A DNA stretch of 47,199 bases, taken from a virus. The DNA is taken from the IMG/VR virus record IMGVR_UViG_3300028610_000650, positions 1-47,199 of that record, one strand, 5' to 3'. Below the pieces are notes generated by a model that was not told the origin of the DNA, made no database searches, and worked only from the letters and a program-made list of their open reading frames with translations. Position numbers and translations under genes: made by a program. Positions 30,713-38,611 of the stretch are shown in pieces (the stretch's first letter is position 1; each line of letters starts with the position of its first letter).

Positions 30713-31507
30713 TTACGAATATTCACCGGCTGCACGTTTGCGGTCTATCTCATCGACTTCCTCTTGCGTCAGAAGTTTTTGATTGTCAACAACATCGCCA
30801 CCACCCCCGCCTGCGGCAGAGCCGCCGAGGGGCAGAGTTGCATTTTCAACTTCCTGCCTCGCTTGATGTTGCCTGCTGACAGCATCGTTCTGTTCGAGTT
30901 CGGCAAGTCGCCGCTCCTGTATGACAATGTTGTAAGTTGCTTGAAGACTTACATTACACGCACCGGCTAAATACGGTTTTCTGGCAAGTATAGCTCCGAG
31001 TTCGGGACTCATTACCATAATTTGCCCTGTTGCGGGATTTACACTTCCTACAACCTGTGACACGTCTGTATGTGCTGACATGAACTGTTGATTCGACAGG
31101 ACTGCGTTTTGCTGCTGTGTCTGAACCCTGTCGAGTTGCTCTTTACGGTTCATAACCTTTACATGAGTTTCACCGTAGCAATCGTCAGCCGTCACACCCA
31201 GATCAGCCATAGCCTGCTCGTAAGAAGACTTTGGCTGTTGCTGTGGTTGAACCGGCTGCATCCGTTGCATTGTTGCGAGTTCGAGTTGGCGCTGTGCGGT
31301 CATCAAATCTTCTTCCGCAGTTTTCGCCCTTTTATTAGCTTTCTCAAACTCTGAGTATTTAACAGTTTTGTCCTTGTTCGTACCATCCGCCAGCACATCC
31401 TGATCAGAGGCCGCCTGATCCGTTAGGCCCTGCCGATCGACCGAACCAGCCTTGTTTAGGTCTTGATCAGTGACCATCTGATCGTTGTTTAGGTCTTTGT
31501 CTGCCAT
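30713..31507 (-). CDS. Scaffolding protein
   Basis: 264 residues, acidic N-terminus (MADKDLNNDQMVTDQDLN), a coiled coil at about 48-85 (YSEFEKANKRAKTAEEDLMT), Gln-rich linkers, and a C-terminal helix (LTQEEVDEIDRKRAAGEYS) like the capsid-binding tail of phage scaffolds. It lies immediately upstream of the capsid gene and just after a terminator-like hairpin, so its level may be tuned by that hairpin. Confidence 0.82.
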   Translation of the reverse strand: MADKDLNNDQMVTDQDLNKAGSVDRQGLTDQAASDQDVLADGTNKDKTVKYSEFEKANKRAKTAEEDLMTAQRQLELATMQRMQPVQPQQQPKSSYEQAMADLGVTADDCYGETHVKVMNRKEQLDRVQTQQQNAVLSNQQFMSAHTDVSQVVGSVNPATGQIMVMSPELGAILARKPYLAGACNVSLQATYNIVIQERRLAELEQNDAVSRQHQARQEVENATLPLGGSAAGGGGGDVVDNQKLLTQEEVDEIDRKRAAGEYS

Positions 31508-31532
31508 GATATTGTCCTTTTGTTAAGGTATT

Positions 31533-31577
31533 AAAAAAGCCCTGTGCGCGTCCCACAATGGGAAACGTCACAGGGCT
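31533..31577 (-). terminator. Terminator/attenuator hairpin before scaffold gene
   Basis: Minus strand AGCCCTGTG (31577-31569) pairs CACAGGGCT (31546-31538), with an inner TCCCA/TGGGA, followed by TTTTTT. A T-run flanks the other side too, so it could work on both strands. It is inside the late operon, upstream of scaffold and capsid, with the tRNA-like element just before it, so it probably terminates only partially or is regulated. Confidence 0.75.
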
Positions 31578-31611
31578 CATTTTTTGAGTAATCCTGATTT
31601 ATTTAGTTGTT

Positions 31612-31722
31612 AATATGCCGTCAGTCTGTGGGAGTTGAACCCACACCGCTTTATAAGTGGTTCGCCCAACTGGCCTTTTTACGGGCCGCTTGCTTCCATT
31701 ACACCATCGCCAACAACATATT
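31612..31722 (-). ncRNA. tRNA-like structured element
   Basis: Minus strand. A canonical T-arm, GTGGG-TTCAACT-CCCAC (31644-31628), is followed three bases later by CTGACGGCATATT, which pairs (with wobbles) with AATATGTTGTTGG at the 5' end (31722-31710) to give a 13-bp closing stem. The middle contains a D-arm-like GGTGTAATGGAAGC and a GGCC/GGCC stem with an eight-base loop, but no clean seven-base anticodon arm. It is too long (111 nt) and irregular for a standard tRNA. I call it tRNA-like or a decayed tRNA, placed before the 31.55 kb terminator. Confidence 0.5.
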
Positions 31723-31906
31723 ATTCATTTTTAGCCTTCCAGCTTTTTATACCGTCAAGCACCATATAAACCGCTGCCACACCACCGGCAACATACGCTT
31801 TCGTCTCCGGCGGGATGTCCGGCGCCTGCGATAAGAATACCAGTATCGCGTACACAAGTCCAGAGCGTTTCGATAACACGCCTGATAAATCTATGTTCTT
31901 TTCCAT
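31721..31906 (-). CDS. Holin-like two-helix membrane protein
   Basis: 61 codons from ATG at 31906 (GAGGGG six bases before), overlapping the upstream stop. Two hydrophobic segments (SGLVYAILVFLSQ and AYVAGGVAAVYMVLDGI) joined by a short Pro-rich loop, and a charged C-terminus (KSWKAKNE). Size and topology match class II-type phage holins, which permeabilise the inner membrane at lysis. No adjacent endolysin was recognised, so the role is tentative. Confidence 0.65.
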   Translation of the reverse strand: MEKNIDLSGVLSKRSGLVYAILVFLSQAPDIPPETKAYVAGGVAAVYMVLDGIKSWKAKNE

Positions 31907-32325
31907 TACCAACCCCTCGGAGGTTCCGATTTCAATTTTATGCTGTAGAGAATTTCCCCTAACATCTCATAAAGACTATAACACGCCTTACTGAAACTAC
32001 TGTAATTGTTCTGCAACTTCCCGCCCCAGTTTTCTTCATATAAAGATTTCCATGAAGCTGCAACATCTTTGGCGGCGCTATGCCAGCGCGTATACGCTTT
32101 TATAATATTAGAATCGTCGCTGTCAATATACTTTACAAGTTTCTGGAGCCCCTTGCTGTCAATAGACCAGTCCACTAATTGCCAGTCACCGCGAATCCAC
32201 AGATATAACTCTCGAATATACTGTTCGCACAATTCGAGAATTTCTTCGTGTTCCCGGCACTTCCGGGCAAGGTCGCGTCCGGCACCAACTATCACAGCAT
32301 TTTTCATAAATTCACGCCTGTTCAT
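31906..32325 (-). CDS. Helical protein with Tat-like N-terminus
   Basis: 139 residues. The start MNRREFMKNAVIVGAG has the twin-arginine RRxFxK pattern and a short hydrophobic run, resembling a Tat signal, but the remainder is a charged helical protein (HEEILELCEQYIRELYLWI). It may be coincidental. The start overlaps the upstream gene; no ribosome site is evident, so coupling is likely. Function unknown. Confidence 0.65.
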   Translation of the reverse strand: MNRREFMKNAVIVGAGRDLARKCREHEEILELCEQYIRELYLWIRGDWQLVDWSIDSKGLQKLVKYIDSDDSNIIKAYTRWHSAAKDVAASWKSLYEENWGGKLQNNYSSFSKACYSLYEMLGEILYSIKLKSEPPRGW

Positions 32326-32476
32326 TTGGAGGGATTATCCCGCTTTGTTTTGTGTTATAATTTACATTATTATGAGTTTTCGCAAGATTGAAACTTATTT
32401 GTAGATTATCCTTTGGCCATGCGGCCTTGAGTAACTTGTTTGCATTTATCAGTGCTTTTTTCTGTTGAGGACTCAT
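32312..32476 (-). CDS. Small basic protein, unknown
   Basis: 54 codons from MSPQQKKALINANKLL at 32476, overlapping the upstream stop (ATGA). A basic helix followed by an Asn-rich tail. No family recognised. Part of a chain of overlapping small genes between portal and scaffold. Confidence 0.65.
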   Translation of the reverse strand: MSPQQKKALINANKLLKAAWPKDNLQISFNLAKTHNNVNYNTKQSGIIPPNEQA

Positions 32477-32670
32477 CTTTTCTTCACATGAATAACCGGT
32501 TGTCCTTTGTACATTTTTACTTTCCACGTCAAATCTTCATACTTGCAGTCGTATACTTTCATGGCGTGCGTCAACGTAGCAAGTAACGGCTGCTTTATGC
32601 TGTCCGGCATATTATCGCAAGACTCAGGCAATACGATAGATTCGTCAATTTCAAGTTGAAGAACCTTCAC
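32473..32670 (-). CDS. Small protein, paralogue of 32651-32869
   Basis: 65 codons from GTG at 32670 (AAAGGA nine bases before). The segment SIKQPLLATLTHAMKVYDC, then LTWKVKMYKGQPVIHVKKR, aligns in register with the neighbouring gene product (ELRQEMLAAMRDAAVKLNC, LRLQVCEKGGKPGFNIERI): a helix, a C residue, a W/R-K-V strand and a G-x-P turn. The two are tandem duplicates. Function unknown. Confidence 0.7.
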   Translation of the reverse strand: MKVLQLEIDESIVLPESCDNMPDSIKQPLLATLTHAMKVYDCKYEDLTWKVKMYKGQPVIHVKKR

Positions 32671-32869
32671 TATCGGGTATCCTTTCGATATTGAATCCGG
32701 GCTTTCCGCCTTTTTCACACACTTGAAGTCTCAATTGTTCGGGGTGACAGTTAAGCTTCACCGCCGCATCCCGCATGGCCGCTAACATTTCCTGTCTCAA
32801 CTCCGAGCCCAAGTTCTCTGTAGGACTGGACGGTAACAAAATTCTCGGTTGTTTATTTGGCTTTACCAC
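32651..32869 (-). CDS. Small protein, paralogue of 32473-32670
   Basis: 72 codons from GTG at 32869 (AAGGGGAAG upstream). Pro-rich N-terminus (PNKQPRILLPSSPTENLG), then the helix-Cys-strand-GKPGF module shared with the next gene. Overlaps both neighbours. Unknown role; perhaps a small subunit of the virion or a regulator of head assembly. Confidence 0.7.
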   Translation of the reverse strand: MVKPNKQPRILLPSSPTENLGSELRQEMLAAMRDAAVKLNCHPEQLRLQVCEKGGKPGFNIERIPDSEGSST

Positions 32870-32993
32870 GTTTCTTCCCCTTTGCAACTGACAGGGCTAT
32901 TGCCACCGCCTGTTTTCGCTTTCGACCCGTTCGCCGTAACTCACGAATATTGGCGGCGATTGCCTTTCTGGATTTACCCTTCTTGAGAGGCAC
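32853..32993 (-). CDS. Small basic phage protein (KKGKSRKAIAANI type)
   Basis: 46 codons from GTG at 32993, overlapping the upstream stop as TAGTG. PLKKGKSRKAIAANIREL and KQAVAIALSVAKGKK match a very common short phage protein found near portal and head genes, with no assigned function. Strongly basic, so it may contact DNA in the head. Confidence 0.75.
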   Translation of the reverse strand: MPLKKGKSRKAIAANIRELRRTGRKRKQAVAIALSVAKGKKRGKAK

Positions 32994-33295
32994 TATATTT
33001 TCACCATAGGCATTATCGCGCTTGCAACACCGTTCGCAAACGCATTAAATTGTTTATGAGTCATCACAAAAACAGATTCATCATCACTCGCTTCATATCG
33101 TACGTGTTGCTCGCAAGTTACCATTTCCATAACTTCGTGCATAAAGTTCTCGAATTTGCGTTCCGCTGTCTGTTCGTCACTCATACCAACAGTTATTTGT
33201 TGTTTCCCCGTCACACCACTGCCGCCCCATTTTTTGTCTTCCTCGACAATAGTGTATTGTTTGCCGCAAATTTGCATTGTGTTTGGCAGATTCAT
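32993..33295 (-). CDS. Metallopeptidase-like small protein
   Basis: 100 residues. N-terminal beta hairpins (KQYTIVEEDKKWGGSGVTG) then FENFMHEVMEMVTCEQHVRYE. The HExxE/H...H arrangement resembles the zinc-binding helix of minimal phage metalloprotease-like domains, but the canonical second His of HExxH is replaced by Glu. Either a degenerate relative or a binding protein. It overlaps the portal stop by four bases (ATGA), so it is made together with the portal. Confidence 0.65.
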   Translation of the reverse strand: MNLPNTMQICGKQYTIVEEDKKWGGSGVTGKQQITVGMSDEQTAERKFENFMHEVMEMVTCEQHVRYEASDDESVFVMTHKQFNAFANGVASAIMPMVKI

Positions 33296-35268
33296 TTAGT
33301 CCCTTTCGCTAAGGTATTTTGACTTTTCAAAACACTAACCAGTTTCACGAACCCATCAAAAGCCGCCTGATTCATTCCGGCCCTGTTCTTATTTATTTCA
33401 CTCATTGTCTTAGCGTTATCAAGAATGGCACTTGACCTCGCCTCTTGGGCATCGGCAATGTTCTCCTGAGCCTGAGATATCTGAACCGCCGTTAAACCTT
33501 CTTGCAGTTGAGCGTTACGCTGTTCCTGCTGCTGCGCCTTTTGCATAGCCTGCTGTTGTTTCTGTTGTGCCTGCTGGATTCCTTTCTTGGTCTGGTTCTT
33601 GAACTGCATCGGAGAGGCTTCAATCAGCATGTCAAGTGTAATAATCCCTTGAGTATCCTCCGGAAATTCCCGTTTTAGTTCTTTGAGCTCCTGATAGTAC
33701 ATATTCTGCTGCGAATCGGTAAGAAGTCCCTCGGTTGGATTGCAGTCGAACCTTGTCAAATCTTCCTCGTAAAAACCTTCTACCGGAGGCTGATTGAGTA
33801 TTTTCTGGACTCTCTGGGGATCGTAATTCAACTGAACTAATTGAACCTGCTTGCGCCCCACGTCTCTTTTAGAAGCCCTCAAGTCTTGAAACATCCATGC
33901 CTGCGCCGTTAATGCCTGCCCTGTCCTGTAAGCATGAAGGACGCCGGGGATGTCCTTATCGTCTGAGCCAAATATCTCCTGATTGAGCCCTCCAGCTTCC
34001 GTCTCAGCCTTGTCGGTTGCCTCAAGAGCGGCGAAAAGAGACTGGGGCACCTCAGACCCCGAAGTTTGCAGGAAAATCTGCTCCAGCGGCACTTCCTTGC
34101 CCGCCTCGTTCACTTGGAGCACAACGCCTTGCCCGGATTTATAAGCATCTTCTGGATTCAGTACAAGCTGGCTTTTTACAATACGAAGATTCTGTATCTG
34201 GCTCTCAATTATATCGTAAATCTGGTTGATTCTTCGGTTGAAAGCCCTCTGGGGGTCGCGCAAGCCCCTGACAAAACTCTGTAGTTTCAACTCGGTCCGG
34301 GGTTGTTCGGGGCACCACAAGCCATGCACCCATGTATAATTAAAGTCTCTTAATTTGGTAGGATTGTCGCCTTCCCACAGAAATTGATCGTCAAGAAGGA
34401 TTCTAAGCCTGATTTTTGGCCTGATATCCCTGAATTTAACTAAAACCGGGGTGTTGTTCTGGTCGCGGAGTTCGTCAAGTATCCTGATTGCTACCTTGTC
34501 GTCATTCTCAGCGAAATCACGCTTAAATTCATCGAAAGTCATTTTGACACCGGTTTGGCGATGCTGAACAACCGAAACTTCCTCGTTCTCCCTGTGCCAC
34601 CACTGCTCGAATAGTCGCTTTTCGGCCTTGTTCTGCATAGCAGGAGTGCCCTGAAATTCCCATCGGCTCGAAGTCACCAAAGGCTGTATATCTTCAATCT
34701 TTCCCGCCCTCGTGGGAACGAGTTCTTTCGCTTTCTCCGTGGAAATCCACTGTCCTGTAAAAATATCCTGACAGTCCGACAAATCGGGATTAGTTAAACC
34801 GTGATCTAACAGGAACTGGTTCCAGCCCAGGCGACCAAATTGAATCAAACCGTTCCTGTCACGCCATTGCTCTATCAAGTTGGAACCCTGAACCAAAGCA
34901 CCCCACTTAAACGCCTCGGAAAGCGCATCATATCCGCCGTGACGGCCCATAATCGACATCACCACGCCCGTATGCTGATTGCAGGCTTCGTCCTCTTTCT
35001 CCTCGAAAGCACCCTGTTGACCTATCTTGAGAATATGGCGGTTCCTTATCTCATAACCGTGTAAGAGATTGACTTGACGCCCTATCTTGTCGATTGTGTG
35101 TAGTATCCTGCCCTGCCTGTCTGCCGCCGCAGCTTCTTCGGCATCATGCTGGGCCTTGAGGAAATAATCCAGGTCCAACTCCGCCTGCTCCAGAAAAGGA
35201 CGCCACGCCGTTGCATTGATCTCGTAGGCATCGTGATATTCTGATACTGTACTGGCTTCATTAGCCAT
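33292..35268 (-). CDS. Portal protein, P22-type
   Basis: 658 residues, the usual length for P22-like portals. The N-terminal half includes LHGYEIRNRHILKIG, RLGWNQFLLDHGLTNPDLSDC and WISTEKAKELVP, a signature region of podovirus portals; the middle HGLWCPEQPRTELKLQSFVRGLRDPQRAFNRRI region (residues about 325-357) is the stem/clip area; the C-terminal 130 residues are a Gln-rich helical barrel (about 555-640). Forms the dodecameric ring through which DNA is packaged and ejected. The start overlaps the small gene upstream. Confidence 0.9.
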   Translation of the reverse strand: MANEASTVSEYHDAYEINATAWRPFLEQAELDLDYFLKAQHDAEEAAAADRQGRILHTIDKIGRQVNLLHGYEIRNRHILKIGQQGAFEEKEDEACNQHTGVVMSIMGRHGGYDALSEAFKWGALVQGSNLIEQWRDRNGLIQFGRLGWNQFLLDHGLTNPDLSDCQDIFTGQWISTEKAKELVPTRAGKIEDIQPLVTSSRWEFQGTPAMQNKAEKRLFEQWWHRENEEVSVVQHRQTGVKMTFDEFKRDFAENDDKVAIRILDELRDQNNTPVLVKFRDIRPKIRLRILLDDQFLWEGDNPTKLRDFNYTWVHGLWCPEQPRTELKLQSFVRGLRDPQRAFNRRINQIYDIIESQIQNLRIVKSQLVLNPEDAYKSGQGVVLQVNEAGKEVPLEQIFLQTSGSEVPQSLFAALEATDKAETEAGGLNQEIFGSDDKDIPGVLHAYRTGQALTAQAWMFQDLRASKRDVGRKQVQLVQLNYDPQRVQKILNQPPVEGFYEEDLTRFDCNPTEGLLTDSQQNMYYQELKELKREFPEDTQGIITLDMLIEASPMQFKNQTKKGIQQAQQKQQQAMQKAQQQEQRNAQLQEGLTAVQISQAQENIADAQEARSSAILDNAKTMSEINKNRAGMNQAAFDGFVKLVSVLKSQNTLAKGTK

Positions 35269-35440
35269 TATTTATCAACCCAAAAAAACACGGATCACCT
35301 AATTTAGTAGGCCCTGTAGGTCTCCAGAAGGGCTTATTCGTATATCCCATAGCATTGCACGTTGTCAAATCTGGTCGCCCCTTCCACCAAACTTCGTCTT
35401 TGTGGTGCCTGCATCTCTTGTGGCATTTGTTGTTAGCCAT
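35261..35440 (-). CDS. Cys/His-rich small protein next to portal
   Basis: 59 codons from 35440, with GGAGGG eight bases upstream, directly adjoining the previous stop. N-terminus NNKCHKRCRHHKDEVWWKG has CxxxC and paired His residues, then a later Cys, giving a possible zinc site. The C-terminal part is Pro/Gly-rich. Its stop overlaps the portal start. Unknown function; seen only as part of the terminase-portal gene chain. Confidence 0.7.
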   Translation of the reverse strand: MANNKCHKRCRHHKDEVWWKGRPDLTTCNAMGYTNKPFWRPTGPTKLGDPCFFGLINNG

Positions 35441-35599
35441 TTACCTAACCCTCCATGCAACCCATAACGTATGCCACGATAATATCTTGAATATCCACAT
35501 ATAGTCAAGAGACTTGCGTTTAGTCCGCCAAAACCAAACACGAAACTTTGGTTTGCCCGTATCTTTCCATGTCTTGATTTCGAGTCGCCCAATATTCAT
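35441..35599 (-). CDS. Basic aromatic 52-residue protein
   Basis: Starts at 35599, overlapping the upstream stop (ATGA) and ending next to the following start. Sequence MNIGRLEIKTWKDTGKPKF followed by RVWFWRTKRK and several Trp residues; strongly basic. No family recognised. Kept because it fits the operon spacing exactly. Confidence 0.6.
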   Translation of the reverse strand: MNIGRLEIKTWKDTGKPKFRVWFWRTKRKSLDYMWIFKILSWHTLWVAWRVR

Positions 35600-35742
35600 C
35601 CAACATCCCATACTACCATATCAATCAATGTCTCGCCACAATACTCGCACGACCTTCTCTTGTACTCCTCGCCTTGATAAGAATATTTGTTGCCTTCACA
35701 TTTAACATCTTTGCATGTTTTGGCTGGTACTCTTTGTCGCAT
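35596..35742 (-). CDS. Zinc-finger miniprotein after terminase
   Basis: 48 codons from MRQRVPAKTC at 35742 with AGGAGGG nine bases before. Contains CKDVKC and CEYCGE, a CxxxxC plus CxxC zinc-binding layout. The TerL stop is two bases upstream. Possibly a Com-like or terminase-associated small protein; this is inferred from fold and position only. Confidence 0.7.
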   Translation of the reverse strand: MRQRVPAKTCKDVKCEGNKYSYQGEEYKRRSCEYCGETLIDMVVWDVG

Positions 35743-35743
35743 T

Positions 35744-37306
35744 CTACCCAACCCTCCTGTACTTTTCGGACCAGTCCTGTATATCTTTATCGGACACACT
35801 GTTATTGTCTACCATGACATACAGCTCATCTTCGATTACAGTGCTCAGATACCTCATAGCGTCACTGTAGTGGCTTGCTGAGTCGTGGACCGGCTTCTCA
35901 GCGTACATACCGGATGCCTCTATCCACTCCCTCCTGTAGGACGTGAGGGCCTTAATCAGGGGCTGGCACTTCTCCGAGTCCATCCAGAGAGAGGGGAACA
36001 TATTCGTAACCCGTTCTATACCGTCCAGGACACTTAGCTCTCTTTTCAGTTTTGTAAAAATAATTCCCTGTTGTTTGGCGGTTTCATAGAGAGAAAGGCC
36101 TGTCCCCTGCTCTTCCTTGCTCACGTCCGCAGGACAGAAATACTTACCGTAATTGTACTTGAACCGGTCTTTCTTTGCATCCAGCATAGACTTATAGAAG
36201 GCCATACCACCCCGCGCATCATCTTTCTTATCGAGGCAGAAACAATCGATTATCCGCACTTGAAGATTGATTACTTGAAAGAATATCCACGGCGTATTTA
36301 CCATAATCCCTAAATCACACACCGTATGAACCGGGAACCGGGGGTTGTGAGGAACTACGGTTATCCTGCCGTCTTCCCTTGTTTCGCTTACCTCCTGGGC
36401 GTAATAGGAACCTTCGACCGCCGACATGAACAGTTCTTCAAGAGTAGATGGATGTTCTTTATAGATTAGATGCTTGAGCGTCTTTTTCTTCGCGGTGTAC
36501 CATGCCCGCTGCCCAGGGGTTAATATCGTCTTGTATATCCTTTCAATACCGTCGAAATAGTCATGCAGTTTGTCACTAATCTCAACATACTTCGGATCAG
36601 TAACATTGCTTTCTTTCTGGTGCCATGCGAAGAAATGCCTCCTATAGTCCATTGGGCCTAATTCCGCCCCACTCAGTTCCTTTTGCCCCGCCGCTTCACA
36701 CATTTCGGGAAAATCACCTATCGGGCCTTCCGCCGTTGCTTCGATTAAGATAAACCCCCCTGCGTGAACAGTCTCTAATGCCCCCGACTTAACCTCCTCA
36801 GCCTTCTTTGGGGCGTGGGTGCACATCCAGCCATATTCCGATACATGGAGAATCTGGAGCGTACCGGACCGCATAGACGTTCCAACATAAATACTTGAAT
36901 TGTTCGAGAACAGAAGTTCTTGAGCATCGTCTTTGATTAAAGTTATACACGACAGCAAATCTTTCGGCAGATTGTCGTAAGCATACCTGATCTTGTCCCT
37001 GAATATCTTCTTTGCGTCGGCAAGTTTATGAGCAATCAGGCCCGCGCGAATATTTGAGTTGAACAAACACGAATCCAGCATGAATACGCTGATAAGAGTC
37101 GTGATTCCATGCTGCCTGCTTTTGGGGATAATATTGTTCCACCACAAAGCAAAGTACAGAATCTTCTGCACGGCGTTCATTTTGAACAGGAACCGGTTGC
37201 CGTCCTCGTCAAGCTGGTAATACAGGTGATTCAATCGCCAGTATCTATTCCCCAGCTTCTTCGCTCTCTGTTGAACTTGGGAGTTTTCCTTTAGTGCTAC
37301 CATCAA
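35744..37306 (-). CDS. terL: Terminase large subunit
   Basis: About 520 residues. The N-terminal ATPase domain shows the Walker A variant PKSRQHGITT (61-70) and Walker B-like LQILHVSEYG (150-159). The C-terminal RNase-H-like nuclease has CDLGIMVNTPW (D331), an ADVSKEEQGTG segment and HYSDAMRYL near 490, the three acidic positions. It translocates DNA into the prohead and cuts concatemers. The start is a TTG at 37306 or the next ATG at 37303; both lie inside terS. Overlap with terS is about 60 bases. Confidence 0.93.
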   Translation of the reverse strand: MMVALKENSQVQQRAKKLGNRYWRLNHLYYQLDEDGNRFLFKMNAVQKILYFALWWNNIIPKSRQHGITTLISVFMLDSCLFNSNIRAGLIAHKLADAKKIFRDKIRYAYDNLPKDLLSCITLIKDDAQELLFSNNSSIYVGTSMRSGTLQILHVSEYGWMCTHAPKKAEEVKSGALETVHAGGFILIEATAEGPIGDFPEMCEAAGQKELSGAELGPMDYRRHFFAWHQKESNVTDPKYVEISDKLHDYFDGIERIYKTILTPGQRAWYTAKKKTLKHLIYKEHPSTLEELFMSAVEGSYYAQEVSETREDGRITVVPHNPRFPVHTVCDLGIMVNTPWIFFQVINLQVRIIDCFCLDKKDDARGGMAFYKSMLDAKKDRFKYNYGKYFCPADVSKEEQGTGLSLYETAKQQGIIFTKLKRELSVLDGIERVTNMFPSLWMDSEKCQPLIKALTSYRREWIEASGMYAEKPVHDSASHYSDAMRYLSTVIEDELYVMVDNNSVSDKDIQDWSEKYRRVG

Positions 37307-37682
37307 TCAAACCTAAAAGTGTCGCCGTATCTTTATCTACTGCAATTTCCAGTTTTCTGTTAATCCTCTGTTTTAGTTCATTATAATGTTTTACTGCACC
37401 GAGCTTTACAGGCAATTCAGCATTTTGTGTCATCAAAAAACTAAGCTGTTTATCTGCATAGACCTCACTAAACCCTGTTTCGGACATAATCTTGTTGATA
37501 TAGGTTAATATCCGAACGTCTTTTAACAACCGTTTGGCACATGCTCCCGCCGAATTATATTTTTCAGCAGGTATATTATATGCCTCAATGTACGATTGCA
37601 CACCATTACCGAAGAACTCTCTATCGGTTGCGTAAAACTTACAAAACAGCTTCTGTTCTGGATTTAAGGCTCTCGCTGCTAT
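37245..37682 (-). CDS. terS: Terminase small subunit, non-canonical start
   Basis: The frame ending at 37245 has its first standard start (GTG) at 37601, but the reading frame upstream of it encodes LNPEQKLFCKFYATDREFFG and NGVQSYIEAYN, the conserved N-terminal helix-turn-helix of small terminases. The likely start is therefore ATA at 37682, seven bases after AAGGGGG; ATT at 37688 is too close to that site. The total would be about 145 residues. The C-terminus is coiled-coil and acidic. It recognises phage DNA for packaging. A +1 frameshift from the upstream gene at the G5 run is an alternative. Confidence 0.82.
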   Translation of the reverse strand: MAARALNPEQKLFCKFYATDREFFGNGVQSYIEAYNIPAEKYNSAGACAKRLLKDVRILTYINKIMSETGFSEVYADKQLSFLMTQNAELPVKLGAVKHYNELKQRINRKLEIAVDKDTATLLGLIDGSTKGKLPSSTESEEAGE

Positions 37683-37683
37683 A

Positions 37684-38601
37684 TCAATACCCCCTTGCCA
37701 ATAACTTACAATCGCTATCCGCTGTAGTGGGAACCGCTACTATTACATCGGCACCCAATAAGTCCACATTTGTCACGGCTACCCTGTTATTACCAGCCGG
37801 GCTCTTTGTCGTAAAGCCGCTGGGAGCGTCCCAATCCGATTCTGTCACACTGAGGGTGTCTGCTATCTCGAACGTCAATAAATCGCTTGCGGCATGTGTG
37901 TATGAGTTTGCACTTACCGTAGTTCCCGCCCTTGTAATCGAGATTGTCTCGGAATTAGTGAAAGTACCTGATTTTGTCGTATATTGGATGGTTCCCGCCG
38001 CATCACCATCCGCCCATGCACCACCCGACAGCGCTTTAGACACTACAACCGCCGTCTCTGCACTACTGTTACCTGTTGCGATATCACCCGCAAGAGGCTC
38101 AAAAGGACCGCCACTGGTAAATGTGATTTGATGATGAATTGAGGACTGAGTGCCTATTACCGCTGTCAAGGTGCCGACAAGGGCTAATTCACAATCAGCC
38201 GTAGTGGAGTCAATGTCCCTGTTCCCGTCTCCTAAAGTACCGGCGTATATATTATAGACTACATCTTCAGTGTCCCCACCTTCAGCTAAAATCCTAAATC
38301 TGATAATATTCCAGTCACGGGGGATGTCGAATATAGATATTTCACCCTTGTCGATACCGGAGCCCGCTCCGTCTATTTGAACTTTGGTAAATTGATAAGT
38401 CCGCTCCGTAACCGCCAAATCGTTCGGTTCGGTGCCCGCCGCCGTTGTTTCGTCGATTACAACCCATTCAGGCCTTGCCGTCTGTACGTTGCCGGGGTCA
38501 ACCCTTGTGCCTGTCAGGTCGAGAGGGATGATCTGAGTGTTGGCGTAAACTACAACTGCTACTATTAAGATAGTTATTAGAATGATTAGCTTTTTTCGCA
38601 T
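37684..38601 (-). CDS. Exported-looking structural protein, unknown
   Basis: 305 residues. Signal peptide MRKKLIILITILIVAVVVYA. The mature part is beta-rich: PEWVVIDETTAAGTEPND, TYQFTKVQIDGAGSG, DWNIIRFRILAEGGDTEDVVYNIYAG, TIQYTTKSGTFTNSETISI. This reads like a jelly-roll or fibre-cap protein. It is encoded immediately before terS, with overlap, an unusual position for a fibre gene. Confidence 0.72.
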   Translation of the reverse strand: MRKKLIILITILIVAVVVYANTQIIPLDLTGTRVDPGNVQTARPEWVVIDETTAAGTEPNDLAVTERTYQFTKVQIDGAGSGIDKGEISIFDIPRDWNIIRFRILAEGGDTEDVVYNIYAGTLGDGNRDIDSTTADCELALVGTLTAVIGTQSSIHHQITFTSGGPFEPLAGDIATGNSSAETAVVVSKALSGGAWADGDAAGTIQYTTKSGTFTNSETISITRAGTTVSANSYTHAASDLLTFEIADTLSVTESDWDAPSGFTTKSPAGNNRVAVTNVDLLGADVIVAVPTTADSDCKLLARGY

Positions 38602-38611
38602 AATATATCCT

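Noticed and set aside
31612-31722. Standard phage tRNA
   Set aside because: Only the T-arm is canonical; no seven-base anticodon loop in a five-bp stem and no conventional acceptor end could be assembled.
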